64,000 nt of DNA from Stenopsyche tienmushanensis. Its lineage: Eukaryota > Arthropoda > Insecta > Trichoptera > Stenopsychidae. Location: assembly GCA_008973525.1 (NCBI GenBank), contig WACJ01000108.1, forward strand, positions 744,001 through 808,000. Reading direction: 5' to 3'. This document shows, in pieces, positions 21,600-33,589 of this stretch. A model generated the notes under the pieces. It saw only the letters and a list, made by a program, of their open reading frames with translations, was not told the origin of the DNA and did not search any database. Within the stretch, counting starts at the first letter, position 1. Every line of letters starts with the position of its first letter. Made by a program: the position numbers and the translations under genes.

Positions 21600-23759
21600 G
21601 ACAATTTACAAAGGTAAGATGCGTGCCTGGGACACAGACACTGAAAAATTAATATGAGATAAACACATTTCTCATTATGATGGTTGCTAAAGCGTCTTTC
21701 GATACGCTCACCCAGATGACTCGCTGGGTAATGCGCACTCACATGTTGAGTGCACATTCGAGCGATCCAGAGAGAGAGTATGCACGCACATGTTGGGTGT
21801 AGCATTCTATAGCGCTTTATTTGCAATGGAAAGCTTCTATTTTTAATACATTATTATTATATATTCAAATTATGATGTCCAACATTACATTTACATTCTG
21901 TTTTATTGCTTTGTCGAAATCTCCGGTGATTGCTTTGAATTGCTTCTGGCATAATTCAATAAATCTCTGGACGATATTTACAATCTCGTTAAGATCCGTA
22001 GAAGATCTCCCGCCAAAAACGAATGGGCGATCGTTAAAAAAATGCCTTCGGTAATGAAATATTAAATTACAACGTTGATCGCCGGACTATGGCGATAAAT
22101 TGATCTATAAACTTTTTAAGAGCTGTTAAGACGAATAATGAGTCCGTGATTGGATGGCATGATGGAAGAACCGACGCCATAAAAGAGATTGTTATCGCTT
22201 TTATGACATTTATTTACTTATATACTCCGAGATGAGAGATCTCTTTTTTTAGGAGCGAAGCCCAATTTCGTTTGATCTAGATTTTATGTACCAATTTACC
22301 GGATTGAGGAATAGGCTCGTGGCTATTGGCGTGGCCGCAGAGTAAGCAGTTAAAGTGGAAGACACGTGTCCAATCCTCCTGGGAGGCATTCTTCTCAAAG
22401 TATTGAATTTATTCGCACGAAGAATTTTTTCGCATACATACGAATAACTAGACGTGATGGAACTGTTTGGATGGTACGATTTTTTTTAAAGAAGAAAGAG
22501 GAGTCTCTAAGGGATACACGCGGTGGTGCTTAAAAATGCAGAAGGATTTATCGACAGGGCTGAGGAGAATCTTCGTGACCTTAACCCAACAGAAAAGCAG
22601 ATTTATCACAAGGAAAATTGATGCTGGTTATTTAGCAGTTGTATGTTGCTTTACATACTTGAATATAATTAATTAGGAGTAGAATTTCATCCTTCCAAGT
22701 TGACAAAATTATACAGATACATTTAACAGCCAGGGTGTCTTTTTAACTACAGGCATTCCTTGAATTACGACCGAGATTCTTGGGTCGTAAGTCGAATTAC
22801 ATCAAAAAATCAAACAATAACTAGATAAATAGAAAGGCGATTTATCCCATCCCAGTTATCTTTAATCTATTAAAAATGTACTTTTTGCTGTCGTTAATTA
22901 ATTCCATATATTTTAATAAAAATTAGCTTAAAATATGTCAAGGCGAAGACAACCACGCAGGCATGCCGTTAATTAACAGACCGAAAGCTACTTCATACGA
23001 AGGTCTTCGAGCGTTTTCTGACTTTCTAATTAATGTTTATACTTCATTAATAAATAAATTATGATATCGTCCTGATGAAAATGTTGACATTTGTTGACGG
23101 TGCGTAAATATGAAGTGGCTGGAAAGGACGAAGAAAATTGGTTTTGTCGGTTGACATTAGATAGATGACACTGGATGTGTAGTTATAACACGTACAGGAC
23201 ATTTATTTCTCCATACAAATTATGAGCCACAAAAACACACCAGTCCGTAATGAATTTGGCACACGACCCTCACTATGAACGTATATTTTATTTAAGATAT
23301 TCAGACATTTACTTGGTATTTAGATATTGAGGATGTTTAAAGAAGACTGATAAATACGAAACGTGTATAGTGTCGGATCTTCTTGTTAAGTTTATATTTA
23401 TTTAGTCCCTTGTGGACAGTGTTAGATTAGTATTGGACAACGCCGGACGTTGGTGTTTTAATTACGTTTACTCCCCTATGTGCAATATGTACATAATCCG
23501 ACCTTATCTCAGTAAGCAACTCAAATATTACATAATATTTTAAATATGAGAGAAGGGTTCTTTATCCATTAAAGTTCATAAGAATTTATTATACATTTTC
23601 CGTAAATTGAATCACATAAAATAGATAAATAATATTAAAGAAATTGGAAAGCAATTTTTTTTATCGAGTCACGGTTCAGGAAACACATTTTTTGTTGCCT
23701 TGTGAAGGTGTAAATTGATTGTTTTTATTTAGGATTATTTTTCACCCTAAAAATTGATA
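21600..23759. other. No recognised feature
   Basis: Frames up to 88 codons, none recognisable; no clear repeats shared with the rest of the window. Confidence 0.5.
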
Positions 23760-24195
23760 AACGACAAGGCATGACATACTTTTTTATTCAACTGAGAGAA
23801 TTCGTAATCATTCTGTAGACATTTTCGGGTATGGCGTCCGTTCGCGAGGCGCTCATTCGTCATCAGCGGTCCGAAAAGCGGACCGGTTCAACACGCAGAC
23901 CTTGTGGCCACTCCGTCTTCTTTAAGGGCTTTTCATGGCATTTTCGTGCACTTGCTGTGCATTTGCTGGTCCCCATGATCCTTTGTTTCAGGTCTGGAGT
24001 GATGGACCCATGTTTCGTCCATGGTTATGAACTGATGCAAAAACTCGGCCTTGTACACTGTAAAGCTAAGGGTTCCCCAACCTCACTCAACAGGTTTGAG
24101 TTCATTGTGACTATAGAGATGTGGCATAAAAATATATTTCATGACTTTTGGGATGCATCTTGTATAATTATTTTAAAAAAAATAACTGACTGAAT
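23760..24195 (-). pseudogene. Mariner M1 central fragment with internal module
   Basis: The minus-strand reading AEFLHQFITMDETWVHH keeps the first catalytic Asp (DETW at about 24010) and continues as RPETK. About 80 bases later the internal module begins (GAAAATGCCATGAAAAGCCC, then the GGTCCGCTTTTCGGACC hairpin near 23875). No C-terminal part is recognised. The plus-strand 120-codon frame here is a shadow. Confidence 0.7.
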
Positions 24196-25436
24196 ACTAC
24201 CTTCGGTACTTTCTATATTCCATATAAGTCACCGTGTAACATTCCGTCGCATTTATAAGTTTTATAGTTGAGTGTAAAATGTTTTTCAGACAGTAAAACA
24301 CCCAAGGATCCAATCTATTTTTACAAGAAAATTTTGGCGTAGAACGCTTTTTAGTATTCAAATATGAATATAATCTAATTTATTTATGGAATTTGAACTA
24401 TAGCCTATATAAAGCAGCAATTTGCAGCATTATAAATAGCGTGCTTCCGATATTATTTCGCGAATTCCGCAGGAAGAGCTCGCATCATAAAATAGACAAA
24501 AATAGTTTCGAATACATCGGTGTATCAAACGGCACGATCTACTCTGACATTTGGATCGCCCATACAGAAAGGGTTAGCGGGGTATTCCCCGAATACATCT
24601 GATAAAGTTTTCGATAAGCAATATCAACCGATGGAAAAATATCTCCGCGAGAGCCTTTTTTTGGCGGATTTTCCGCACGGCTGCACCGTAGGTGAGGGGG
24701 TCGTACAAAGTCACCTCATCCGAATCGCGACCCCAAACTGTTAGGGTCTATTTTTCTATATATTCGCCATTGTGTATTGGTCGCAATCACGCGATTCCGT
24801 CGACACCCTTCGCATTTATCGATCTAATCAAATTTATAGGGTTGTTTGGGTATTCCTAATTCGCAAACCCTTATCCGTAATCTTTTTGCGTGAAACCTCA
24901 CAACCTGAATTTCCTGCGATGTCTTATCTTATGTTTATATACGCATTTTTATGGGCCCGGATTGATTAGATTTCGGCTCCGATAGTGATCCGTAATGGTT
25001 CAGTGATGATTATTTCGGGGTTTATCGTTGAAAACGTCGAAAAAAGCGTGGGAGAGGATGAAATCCCGGATATTCTTAAAACCCCATATCAATTTTACAA
25101 GCGTCTGATGAAATGATAAACGTTATATATGTTAACAGAAAAATCACCTAAAAAGGTTAAATATGTATCGTTTAAAGAATTTAAGATGAGGGCTTGGAAT
25201 GTATAACATTAAGCTAGCAAGTCTTTCAAAAACAGTTCTTTACCAAGAGCAAGCACTATAATATGGTTATCATAATAAAATATTATACAGGAAGTTGTAT
25301 ACATGGACTAAAGAAATTTTTTTGGGGGTTAGGGTGGTCTTTTGATTCGTTTCAGACATGGGTTCCGTGTCCTAAGTGTCAGGGTTGTTGAAATAGATAT
25401 TTTTTTAAAAATATTTGTACGTCCCTAAACAAAGAA
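24196..25436. other. No recognised feature
   Basis: Contains small frames (up to 74 codons) in a slightly GC-richer part at 24390-24970; no motif or splice pattern stands out. Confidence 0.45.
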
Positions 25437-25612
25437 ATTCAGTGGTGTCAGATCTGGAAACCATGCAAGCCACCGAATAGGGCACATTTACAGACAAAGC
25501 AACCCAGCGGTGTCAGATCAGGAGACCGTGCAAGCCACGGAATAGGGCACGTCCCCAGGCAAAGCAATCCAGTGGTGTCAGGACTGGAGACCGTACGAGT
25601 CACGGAATAAAG
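25437..25612 (-). repeat. Tandem 65-bp array of a DDE-transposase motif
   Basis: Units start at 25440, 25505 and 25570, exactly 65 bp apart. The minus strand of the last unit reads RSPVLTPLDCF-like. The flank GACGACAGAGGTGCCCAAAA follows. The Jockey element inserted about 100 bp further on. Confidence 0.82.
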
Positions 25613-25718
25613 CCGTCAAAAGAATGAATTTAGACGACAGAGGTGCCCAAAAAAGAAACCTTAATTGAAGTAATAACTTTGCAAAATGAAAGAGGAAATG
25701 CTACTTCAGACAACTACA

Positions 25719-25728
25719 GTTGAAATAA
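25719..25728. repeat. Left target-site duplication of the Jockey element
   Basis: GTTGAAATAA, identical to 28711-28720. Confidence 0.92.
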
Positions 25729-28342
25729 CTTTAAAACTTTAACAAAAATTATTAACTTCTCACACATTCACTCCAACCGACACTACGGCAGTCATGGAGG
25801 CACTCTCATCTACATTAAAAATAACATAAAACACTACAAAATTAACATTCCACAGCTTATCAACGTCGAAGCATCTGCGGCGGATCTGGTGCTGGGAAAT
25901 ACTGCGCTTCTCAGAATAATATCGGTCTATCATCCCCCAAATAGGCTCAAATTGCCCACAGGTGATCTAGACATTCTCTTCAATGACTCCCAAATCCCCA
26001 CGATCATTGCGGGAGATATGAACGCCAAAAATCACAGCTGGAATTGCATACGCGAAAACTCTAACGGCAAAATCTTATACGACTACGTGCAAAGTAATCC
26101 CGCAATAGAAATCTGGGATCCTGGCGCCCCCACTCATTTCGGACACCGTGGAGTCCATGATATCTTAGACATAGCTATAGTTAAAAATTTCAAAAATAAA
26201 TGGAACTACAATATTCAAGTTGTCAGCGATCTCTCCTCAGACCACGACCCTATCATTATTGATATCTCTTTAGACGCAAATATCTTCTTTATGGAACCTA
26301 AAAAATCCATCAATTGGGAAACATATAAAAAGGCTATATCTACAACCATCAAACTTCCTGAAGCATTGCACTCAATATCAGATATTGAGACTGCAGTTAA
26401 TAAATTCACTTATCAAATTAATTCCGCCATTCAAAGTGCTTCACACGATTCCACCCCAAACTATAGGGACCGTCTAGATCTCCCACATAACATAAAATCC
26501 CTTATCAGGGAAAAAAACAGAGCTAGAAAAATTTGGCAAATATATCGTGACCCTCAGTCTAAAGTTCTGCTCAATAACTTAGAATTTAAAGTCAAAACGG
26601 CTGTTCTCAACTTCAGGAATGCCAGATGGGATAAAAAAATCTCCCGATTGTCCACCCAAGACAACTCCATCTGGAAACTCGCTAAGTCCCTCAAAAGACC
26701 ACATAGCAAAATTGCTCCTCTCAAAGATCCGCAAGGTAACTTTGTTTACTCTGAGCAAGACATTGCGAACGTCTTCGCGGATAGTCTGCAAGCGCAGTGC
26801 TCACCACTAGATTCGCCGACAGACCCGGATACTGATCGTGTCGTCTACGAGACGGTTCGCTCCTTCCGATTCTCCCCTCTATCTACACAAATTCCTTATT
26901 CCTCCCCCGGGGAGCTTGCGCGATTTATAAAAACACTAAATAATAAAAAATCCCCTGGCCCAGATAATATTCCCCCTTTAGCAGTTAAACTTCTCCCCAA
27001 TACCGGCTTCTCCGCACTGCTTAGGATAATCAACTCTTGCCTACGATTTAATCACTTCCCGACCGGCTGGAAGACTGCCAATACAATTTTTATACGCAAG
27101 CCACATTCGTGTGATTATGATCCAACCTCCTACCGACCCATTAGTCTGTTGTCCATTCCAGGCAAAATCCTCGAAGCTACAATTCTGTCACGCATTGAAT
27201 CTGAAGCAAAATCCCTCAATGTCCTCCCCTGCGAACAATTCGGCTTCCGCAGGGCTCACTCCTCCGTACACCAGCTCCTCCGTGTCACCGAATTCATACA
27301 CGAGGGCATGGAGACGAAAATGGGTACGGGTATCGTCTTCCTAGACGTTGCCAAAGCCTTCGATAAGGTCTGGCACGAAGGACTGCTGTACAAACTCCTC
27401 TCCGCCGGATTCCGCGACTCCACAATCCGCATAATTGATAGTTACCTCTCCGAACGTTCTTTTCGCGCCAAAAATGTCTCCATTCTTTCAAATATCCGTC
27501 CCATATCCGCGGGTGTCCCCCAAGGATCCATTCTCGCCCCTATATTATTTTCCATATACACCAGCGATATTCCCAAATCCGATCATCCTTCTGATTCGAT
27601 CGCTCTCTACGCGGACGACACCGCCATAATGTCGCAGTCGACCGATATGAACTTGATTTGCAGGCGCTTGCAATCTCAATTAGACTTGCTAAGCGTCTGG
27701 AACTCTAGGTGGAGAATAACGGTAAATGCGAAAAAGAGCGCGGCGGTGCTGTTCGCCATGGGGTTGTCGAAGAAGAAAAAATCCCATCAAATTCCTCTCA
27801 CCCTCCCATCAGGAACCATCCCATGGGTCAAACAGACCAAATACCTCGGAGCAATTTTCGACTCAAAACTCACCTGGGCTCCGCACATTGACAGTGTCAC
27901 CAAAAAAGCTCGCGGAGCCTTAGCCGCCTTAAAGCCCATCCTATGTATTAAGAGCAAGTTGTCCATCAGGAACAAATTGCTCTTATACAAATCCCTCATA
28001 CGTCCCATCATGACCTACGCCTCTCCAGTCTGGGGATACCGGCAGAGCGACAATCGCAAATTGAAAACATTACAAAGCATTGCTATAAGACGAGCGTTTG
28101 GAGCTCCCTGGTATCTCCGGAACTCCCAACTTCAATACGAAGCAAACATCCCTCCCATCAAAGATCACATTGAGTACCTTTCTACCAATTTCTTTGATTC
28201 CCTAAAAAAGGTACCAAATCCCATCATAAATTCCCTATCTTCCTACTCGAGCAGCTTGAATCGCCGCCCGAAGGCGATAATTGGTCTTAAGGTCACTAGG
28301 AACATACGCAGATTCCGATACCCAAAAAAGGGTATCGGTTAG
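25729..28342 (+). CDS. Jockey-type endonuclease/reverse transcriptase (ORF2, 5'-truncated)
   Basis: The reading frame is open from the left target-site duplication. The first possible start is a GTG at 25889, but the true N-terminus is lost, so upstream residues (HYGSHGGTLIYIKNN) also belong to the endonuclease. Counting from 25889, the apurinic-type endonuclease motifs are GDMNAKN at about 42-48, DILDIAI at 91-97 and SDHDP at 117-121. Reverse-transcriptase motifs follow: KKSPGPDNI at 353-361, FLDVAKAFDKVW at 484-495, GVPQGSILAP at 542-551 and the catalytic YADD at 574-577. A C-terminal region ends PKKGIG and TAG. The protein copies element RNA at a nicked target. No stop or frameshift was seen across about 870 codons. 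Lack of the 5' end means this copy is not autonomous. Confidence 0.94.
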
Positions 28343-28710
28343 TCTAAACTATAATTTTAAATAATTTTATTCTTGTAATCTTTTATAATTTTTCTTGTAA
28401 TCTTTTATAATTTTTCTTGTAATCTTTTATAATCTTTTATTATCTTTACACATATGTTCTTATTTTATTAGTCTATTTTATGTTTATATATTCTTTAGAT
28501 GCATATTTTATTTATTTAATATTTTCTTTGTATTTAATATTTTCTTTGTATATTTTTTTGTATAACCTTTAAGATGCTATATTATATAACTTTTATCTGT
28601 ACCATGTATAAAATAACAATTATGGTCATTAATGACCAACCCTGTAAATTCAGGGAGGCATTGGCCCTAAGGTCACAACCTCCAAAAAATAAAAAAAATA
28701 AAAAAAAAAA
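28343..28710 (+). other. 3' untranslated region and A-rich tail of the Jockey element
   Basis: Very AT-rich. A unit of about 22 bp (CTTGTAATCTTTTATAATTTTT) is repeated three times at about 28371-28440. A shorter duplication of TTTAATATTTTCTTTGTAT follows near 28510-28550. The terminal section carries GGCCCTAAGGTCACAACC and then an (A/T-rich) AATAAA-type tail ending at 28710. Confidence 0.85.
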
Positions 28711-28720
28711 GTTGAAATAA
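28711..28720. repeat. Right target-site duplication of the Jockey element
   Basis: GTTGAAATAA, identical to 25719-25728, directly after the A-rich tail. Confidence 0.92.
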
Positions 28721-28949
28721 GAAAAAGGTGTCATGCGCGTATATGAAGCAGATGTGGACAACTTGAAAAAAAATGTAAATGTAAAAAAAAAATCTATTTC
28801 GACAACTTCGAAACTAAGGACATAGGGCCTATGTATGAAACGTAGAAAATGATGAAGATAGATTGGAATTTGACTAATTCTATTGGGTGAAATTTAAGCT
28901 AATTCCTCCGATGAGCTCTATTAAACTATGTTCAATTGGATTAAGCAGC

Positions 28950-29870
28950 TCTAAGAGGGTTTTGAAATAAATTGCTTAAAATATTGGATTACATTATTGC
29001 ATATTTCAACAGCTTCGACTTCATTTAGTATGTAAAATTTAAACGGTTCTCAAGATGGGCCTGGAGTTTCAAATTTATAGACTCGATTTCAGTAGATATT
29101 CCAAAGGGATTGTTTGGGGAGGACGTTCATTAAAAAAAAAAAACCTCTTCTGTTGGCAAATCTTATATCACCGGGCCATTTTTTCAAGTTTAGATAAATA
29201 AAGTAATCCGAGGGGACTAAATCTGGCATATAGGGTGTATGAAGAAGCAATTTAAACTTAAATTCATTGATTTTGGTCACCGCGTTGAAAGATGTGTGAG
29301 CTTATACACTAACAGTTCTATGGACATATTCGGGAATGATATCCGATCGCAAAATGCTTTTTCGTCGTGTCAGCGGTCCGAAAGGTGGACCGTTTGGGCA
29401 TACAGATTTTGTGACCACTATGGGTCTTCTATGTTATGTACGAATCACCCCTGGAGGCTAATTCACATAACTTATATATTTATCTATTTTTCTAATTTTT
29501 CTGATGTATAATCTTTACTAGTTTTTTTTAGTTTTAAGTTACAAAAAAGCAAGACCAATAAACAGCTCCGGTCAGTGGAGGGTTTTTATGTTTTTTTTTT
29601 GTCTCAAATATGAGAGATGATGGACCCGTATATCATCCATGGTTATGAATCGATGCAAAAGTTCAGCTGTTATATGGTAAGCAAACGCGGCACTCAACTT
29701 GTGCACAGCTTTCTCATGTACAAATTTTCGATCAATATGCGATGTGCAGCATTTTTTAAAATGTGTACCATATCTGCTAGGTTGTGCACTTTATTTGGTC
29801 AACCACTGTATATTCGTTTTGGCAGTTTGTACAACCTCGTTTAAATTTAATATTTAATTGTTGTAATAAA
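28950..29870 (-). pseudogene. Mariner M1 with conserved internal module
   Basis: From 29870 downwards the minus strand reads LxxMVHILKNAAHRILIENLYMRKLC then VPRLLT, a damaged DETW near 29620, and the internal module at about 29300-29550. It then reads TKINEFKFKLLLHTPYMPDL and VPSDYFIYLNLKKW at 29280-29180. The segment around KGKTING is deleted. Stops are present throughout. Confidence 0.75.
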
Positions 29871-29879
29871 AAGAATTAG

Positions 29880-31879
29880 ATTCCACCAAAGTAGAATCTA
29901 GCTCGGTTTTGATATTCAGAGTTAGATTATTATAAAAAGGTAGCTGCTTTGGTATTCATTTTTGCTGAAGATGCTAGTCCCAACTGCGAGACTTCAATGA
30001 CGAGCCATAAGCCAAATATTAGTAGCTCGTTAGTTCCCAAAGGTATCGAATCTCTCATCCCATCTCATCCCGGCGAGAAGGGTTTTTGGAAGAGGAACAT
30101 TGATCCCGAATGTTCTCCGCCATATAAATTGGTAGCGCGTTGGGTAATTTATATAAGTTGGAACACAGTAGTCCCTGTGGTACGAAATATAATTTAGTTT
30201 TAAAATATGAAAAAAATGGTTTGTTATAAATTACACAGAGGGAAGATATGGCATTGCACTTTGTAGGATAATCCACAGTGGGATTTAATCAAACGCAGGA
30301 GACAAAGTGGAGAAAGCAGAGGATGCATTTTAATGAAAGAACAGAAGACACGAGCCGGATTTCATTATTTCAAATATCCTCGTCCGCAGAAATGAAATTT
30401 CGCCCCCGAAAAAGTTTCATTCACAACGTGTTAAGGAAGTGTACATCAAATATTTAAACTGTAATCTTTGTGAATAAAAAATCAACGGCCGGCAAAAAGG
30501 AGTAAAAAGCGAAAGCATAATGAAAGGTTAGAGAGACGAAGATAAAAGCAAGTGTTCCAAAAAAGGAGTAATTAACGTTGATGAATTCGCTTCATCGTAT
30601 AAACTGGAAAGGCTCCGACCTTTGTGATAAATTACATTACATCACGAATGATGTATGAGATGAAAATTTCAGACGAGATGTCAATCCTGGAACGCTGGAA
30701 GCAGGTGGAAAAATTTTCTTCATTAGTTTCATTAAGCCTGACGAATTCAGGCGCGGCGACGTTGACATTTCCAAAAGGATTTGTTTAAAAATCCCCCTCG
30801 CAGCGATCGGTTTTAAAATTGGAAAAGTCCGAGCCTCGTCATGGACGTTTGGAGCCTTTTACGGGAATAAATATTATATGGCGTCCCTTCGATCAAAGCC
30901 GGTTACTGTGTGTTTCCTTTGCCAATCGAACGTGGCTTTAAATTATTCCCCATTCTTCGCATATTAAATATTCAGATGTGACAAATGCTTTTAAGGACAT
31001 CCGACCATTTTGATATATTCCTTGCAATATTTATTTCTGTTTTTTTTTGGAGCCCTACATAGATCAAAAGAGACCGTATTTTTAACATGAATATTATGTA
31101 CGATCTGCTCTGTTGCGGAAGAATTAAATATTCATTTGCGTTTCGATGCTTTTACGATTTTTTGCCAAATTGTTTGCATTGCGTGTGATTCAATCGTAAA
31201 AATTTATCACAGCGATGAATTCTCACTTTCTGATTGATCGATCCTTTTCCACGATTTTTACGAATTCCATTCCATGATTTATTACCGGCGCTTTCGAACT
31301 AATTTAAGCAAGATCGAAATCTCATAATGATGAAAAAGTACTTCGCCATAGCACACTCAAAAATGGCTTTTTAATGCAGTATTACATTTACATTCTTATT
31401 ATATTAAGGGCATTCAAAGTATAGACTTTTAAAAATATATCCTTCAAAGGAATTTTCAAGGAGTTACAGCTATTCTAGTGAGGGGTTGACATGATATCTC
31501 ATGTTTTAATTAACTGTTTTACTTAAAATTTGGTAAAAATCTTTCCTATATAACCTTCTATTGTTTCTACCAGATTTATGCTAAAATTTTATTTTTAACT
31601 GTTTAAAAAAATAACTTGTATTTAATCAGTTGCCATTTTGTGAGAATACAATTATTTTAATTCTTTGAGGTAAGAACTGTAGCCCCATCTTTATTAATTT
31701 AGATTTTTTTAAATTTTAAATGATTAAAAGGGTTGAAATTGTGTCAATCAGGACAAGTTATTTTTTACCCTTTAAACTTTATCAGCCTATATTTTTGAAA
31801 CAAAACAAAAGTCTCGAAACAAAGTCGCGTTAAATAAGGTTATTATATCAGGAAGAACTTGTATAAGCGCGGTAATGCA
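29880..31879. other. No recognised feature
   Basis: Largely single-copy within this window. Frames up to 82 codons without motifs. Confidence 0.5.
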
Positions 31880-32070
31880 AATTGGGCGGAACGTCACGAA
31901 AAGCGAAACACTTTTCCGATAGAATCACTCTGTAGTGTCTGAGCTGCATAGAGTATACGCATGCGTCACTTCATCTCTGCGTGCGTATGTGTTTGTGCAT
32001 ACGTAGCTTAAAGCAACGACTACACCAATAGTGTGCCTATTTTATTATATATTACACAAACACAGCTTAG
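31880..32070. repeat. Dispersed repeat K, first copy
   Basis: Reverse complement similarity to 36565-36770: TGTGTAATATATAATAAAAT, TTGGTGTAGT.GTTGCTTTA and CGCATGCG. The TGGTGTAGTGGTTGC piece resembles a tRNA A-box, which would suit a SINE, but no B-box is seen. Confidence 0.55.
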
Positions 32071-32106
32071 TTATATCCCTAACATCCAAATTGGTTTTGT
32101 ACAGTA

Positions 32107-32810
32107 GTGGTGTACTCTTCAGAGGAGGCAACGGGGAATGGAGCCCTCGTCAAAATGAATCGTTCAGACATGAGAACCATAGAAAGAAACTGGCCGCGTG
32201 ATCGCTGGAATCCCCCGCTGGACCTCCGGGCAAAAAAGAGGGCCTTGGGCTACGAAGATCTCAAAAATCGCAGCGAACACGACCAGAAGCTGAAGGAAGC
32301 CTGGCAAAAGAGATGGGATCAGTCCAGTAAGGAAAGATGGACCCACCGATTTATCCCGGTCGTAAGTCGGTGGAGGGTTTGAAAACAAAATGGAGAAATG
32401 ACCTATCGATTGACGCAAGTTCTCACAGGACATGGATGTATCGGTGAGTACTTGAAGATTGTAAGGCTTGGACACTCCAGTGGAACACGCTGAAATAAGC
32501 ACTCGGGGTAGCCGAGCTCAACGCTGAGAACATGATTCACAGCATGATGGTGAACAAGAAGAACTGGGATATTTAGCGAGATTACGTTGAAGAAAGAGCA
32601 CCAAAAACAGCTGTGAAAGAGATAAAGAACGTCTTTCCAATTCTAGAATTGGGTCAAATACAGGACCAGACTAACTGTCCCTCCGAAGCAATGTGATAAA
32701 CAATACCAGGGGGACAGAAAAAAGCAAGGAAGGGGTTTAGTCAGTAAGAATCTGATGCTACCCTGGAATCAAGCCCAGGGTGTCTTATGTAAGATTTCCC
32801 TCCCACAGAA
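32107..32810 (+). pseudogene. R1-clade LINE, C-terminal end of ORF2 plus 3' UTR
   Basis: The first part reads LKEAWQKRWDQSSKERWTH followed by RFIPVVSRW, the pattern (WQxRWDxSxKGRWTxRLIP) found after the reverse transcriptase in R1-clade elements. After a frame change it continues as MTYRLTQVLTGHGCIGEYL and, further on, LQWNTL...ALGVAELNAENMIHSMMVNKKNW, matching the terminal zinc-finger region of that clade but without the full Cys/His set. The 3' UTR (about 32740-32802) contains GGGGTTTAGTCAGTAAGAATC and ends CCTCCCACAG plus nine A's. Stops and frameshifts show it is dead. Only the last part of the element is present. Confidence 0.8.
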
Positions 32811-32902
32811 AAAAAAATGTGTAGCCATTGAAGAAAACAGAAGGACAGGCATTTCCTTTGTCGGTGAAGCTTAGCTGTACTGATTTACTTTTGTTTGCCA
32901 CT

Positions 32903-32990
32903 TCTGACACCAATGTTACATAGAGAGTGAATACCCGGGTTCCAAAGTTCCCAGGCTGTTCCCAGCTCTGTTTGTTTTCAAGATATCTTA
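32903..32990 (-). other. LTR end / primer-binding site junction, minus orientation
   Basis: TCTGACACCA at 32903-32912, then one base, then TGTTACA starting at 32914. With GCCACT before it, the site reads TGGTGTCAGAAGTGGC on the minus strand, a long match to the motif at 9726. The LTR body to the right is not otherwise recognised. Confidence 0.5.
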
Positions 32991-33496
32991 TAGCTAATAA
33001 TTTCTCTTAACAAATGGGAAAAAAACAATGCAAAACATCAGCTTTTCCTAGGAACTATAAGAATTTTATGGAAAATGATAATTTTAAAAGTCAAAATAGT
33101 ATTTGTCTTAACCACAAAAAGAAGATCGACTTAACCGCAAACTGATTAGGTTTTTATTAAAATATTCAGAAAATTCGCGTTTAGTTGATCAAAATGAATG
33201 AGAAAGACAAAATAAAGAAGAAGAGAAAGAGAAGAAGTATGATCAAAAGAAAATTAGTCACATTTCAATATAATAACATCCAGAAGTCGCCATTAAAATG
33301 ACATCCGGGATAAATAGTTTTTAAACGAAGAAGAAATAGCAAAAAATATTAAAAATAAAAAGTCTTTTAACAAACAAATAGGATAAAAAAAACGAAAATC
33401 AGAGTAACAAACAAATTGCCCACATGGTGAAAGAACTTCTAAAAAGTAAGGCTATAAGGCACCTAGGAGCGGGGAGAAAAAAATTGTTTCGAAGTT

Positions 33497-33585
33497 TGTC
33501 GACCATTTTGTTCAGTCATTGTAAATTCTTCCGATGGATAAATCGTCGCGCACTCTCACTACATCTTTTTGGATTCTGTGGTATA
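33497..33585 (+). repeat. Short Mar-B leader fragment
   Basis: ACCATTTTGTTCAGTCATTG, AAATTCTTCCGATGGATAAA and TCGTCGCGCACTC match the Mar-B leader; nothing further is recognised. Confidence 0.5.
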
Positions 33586-33589
33586 GTTT

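Larger units (their letters stand above)
25729..28710 (+). mobile_element. 5'-truncated Jockey-clade non-LTR retrotransposon
   Basis: The element is flanked by perfect 10-bp target duplications GTTGAAATAA at 25719-25728 and 28711-28720, the signature of target-primed insertion. It carries a partial endonuclease, a complete reverse transcriptase and an AT-rich 3' tail ending in A-rich sequence. ORF1 and the start of ORF2 are missing. It landed inside an older repeat: the DNA left of 25719 and right of 28720 joins to match the repeat flank seen again near 55.3-55.4 kb. The open frame and intact duplications make it one of the youngest insertions in the window. Confidence 0.95.
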
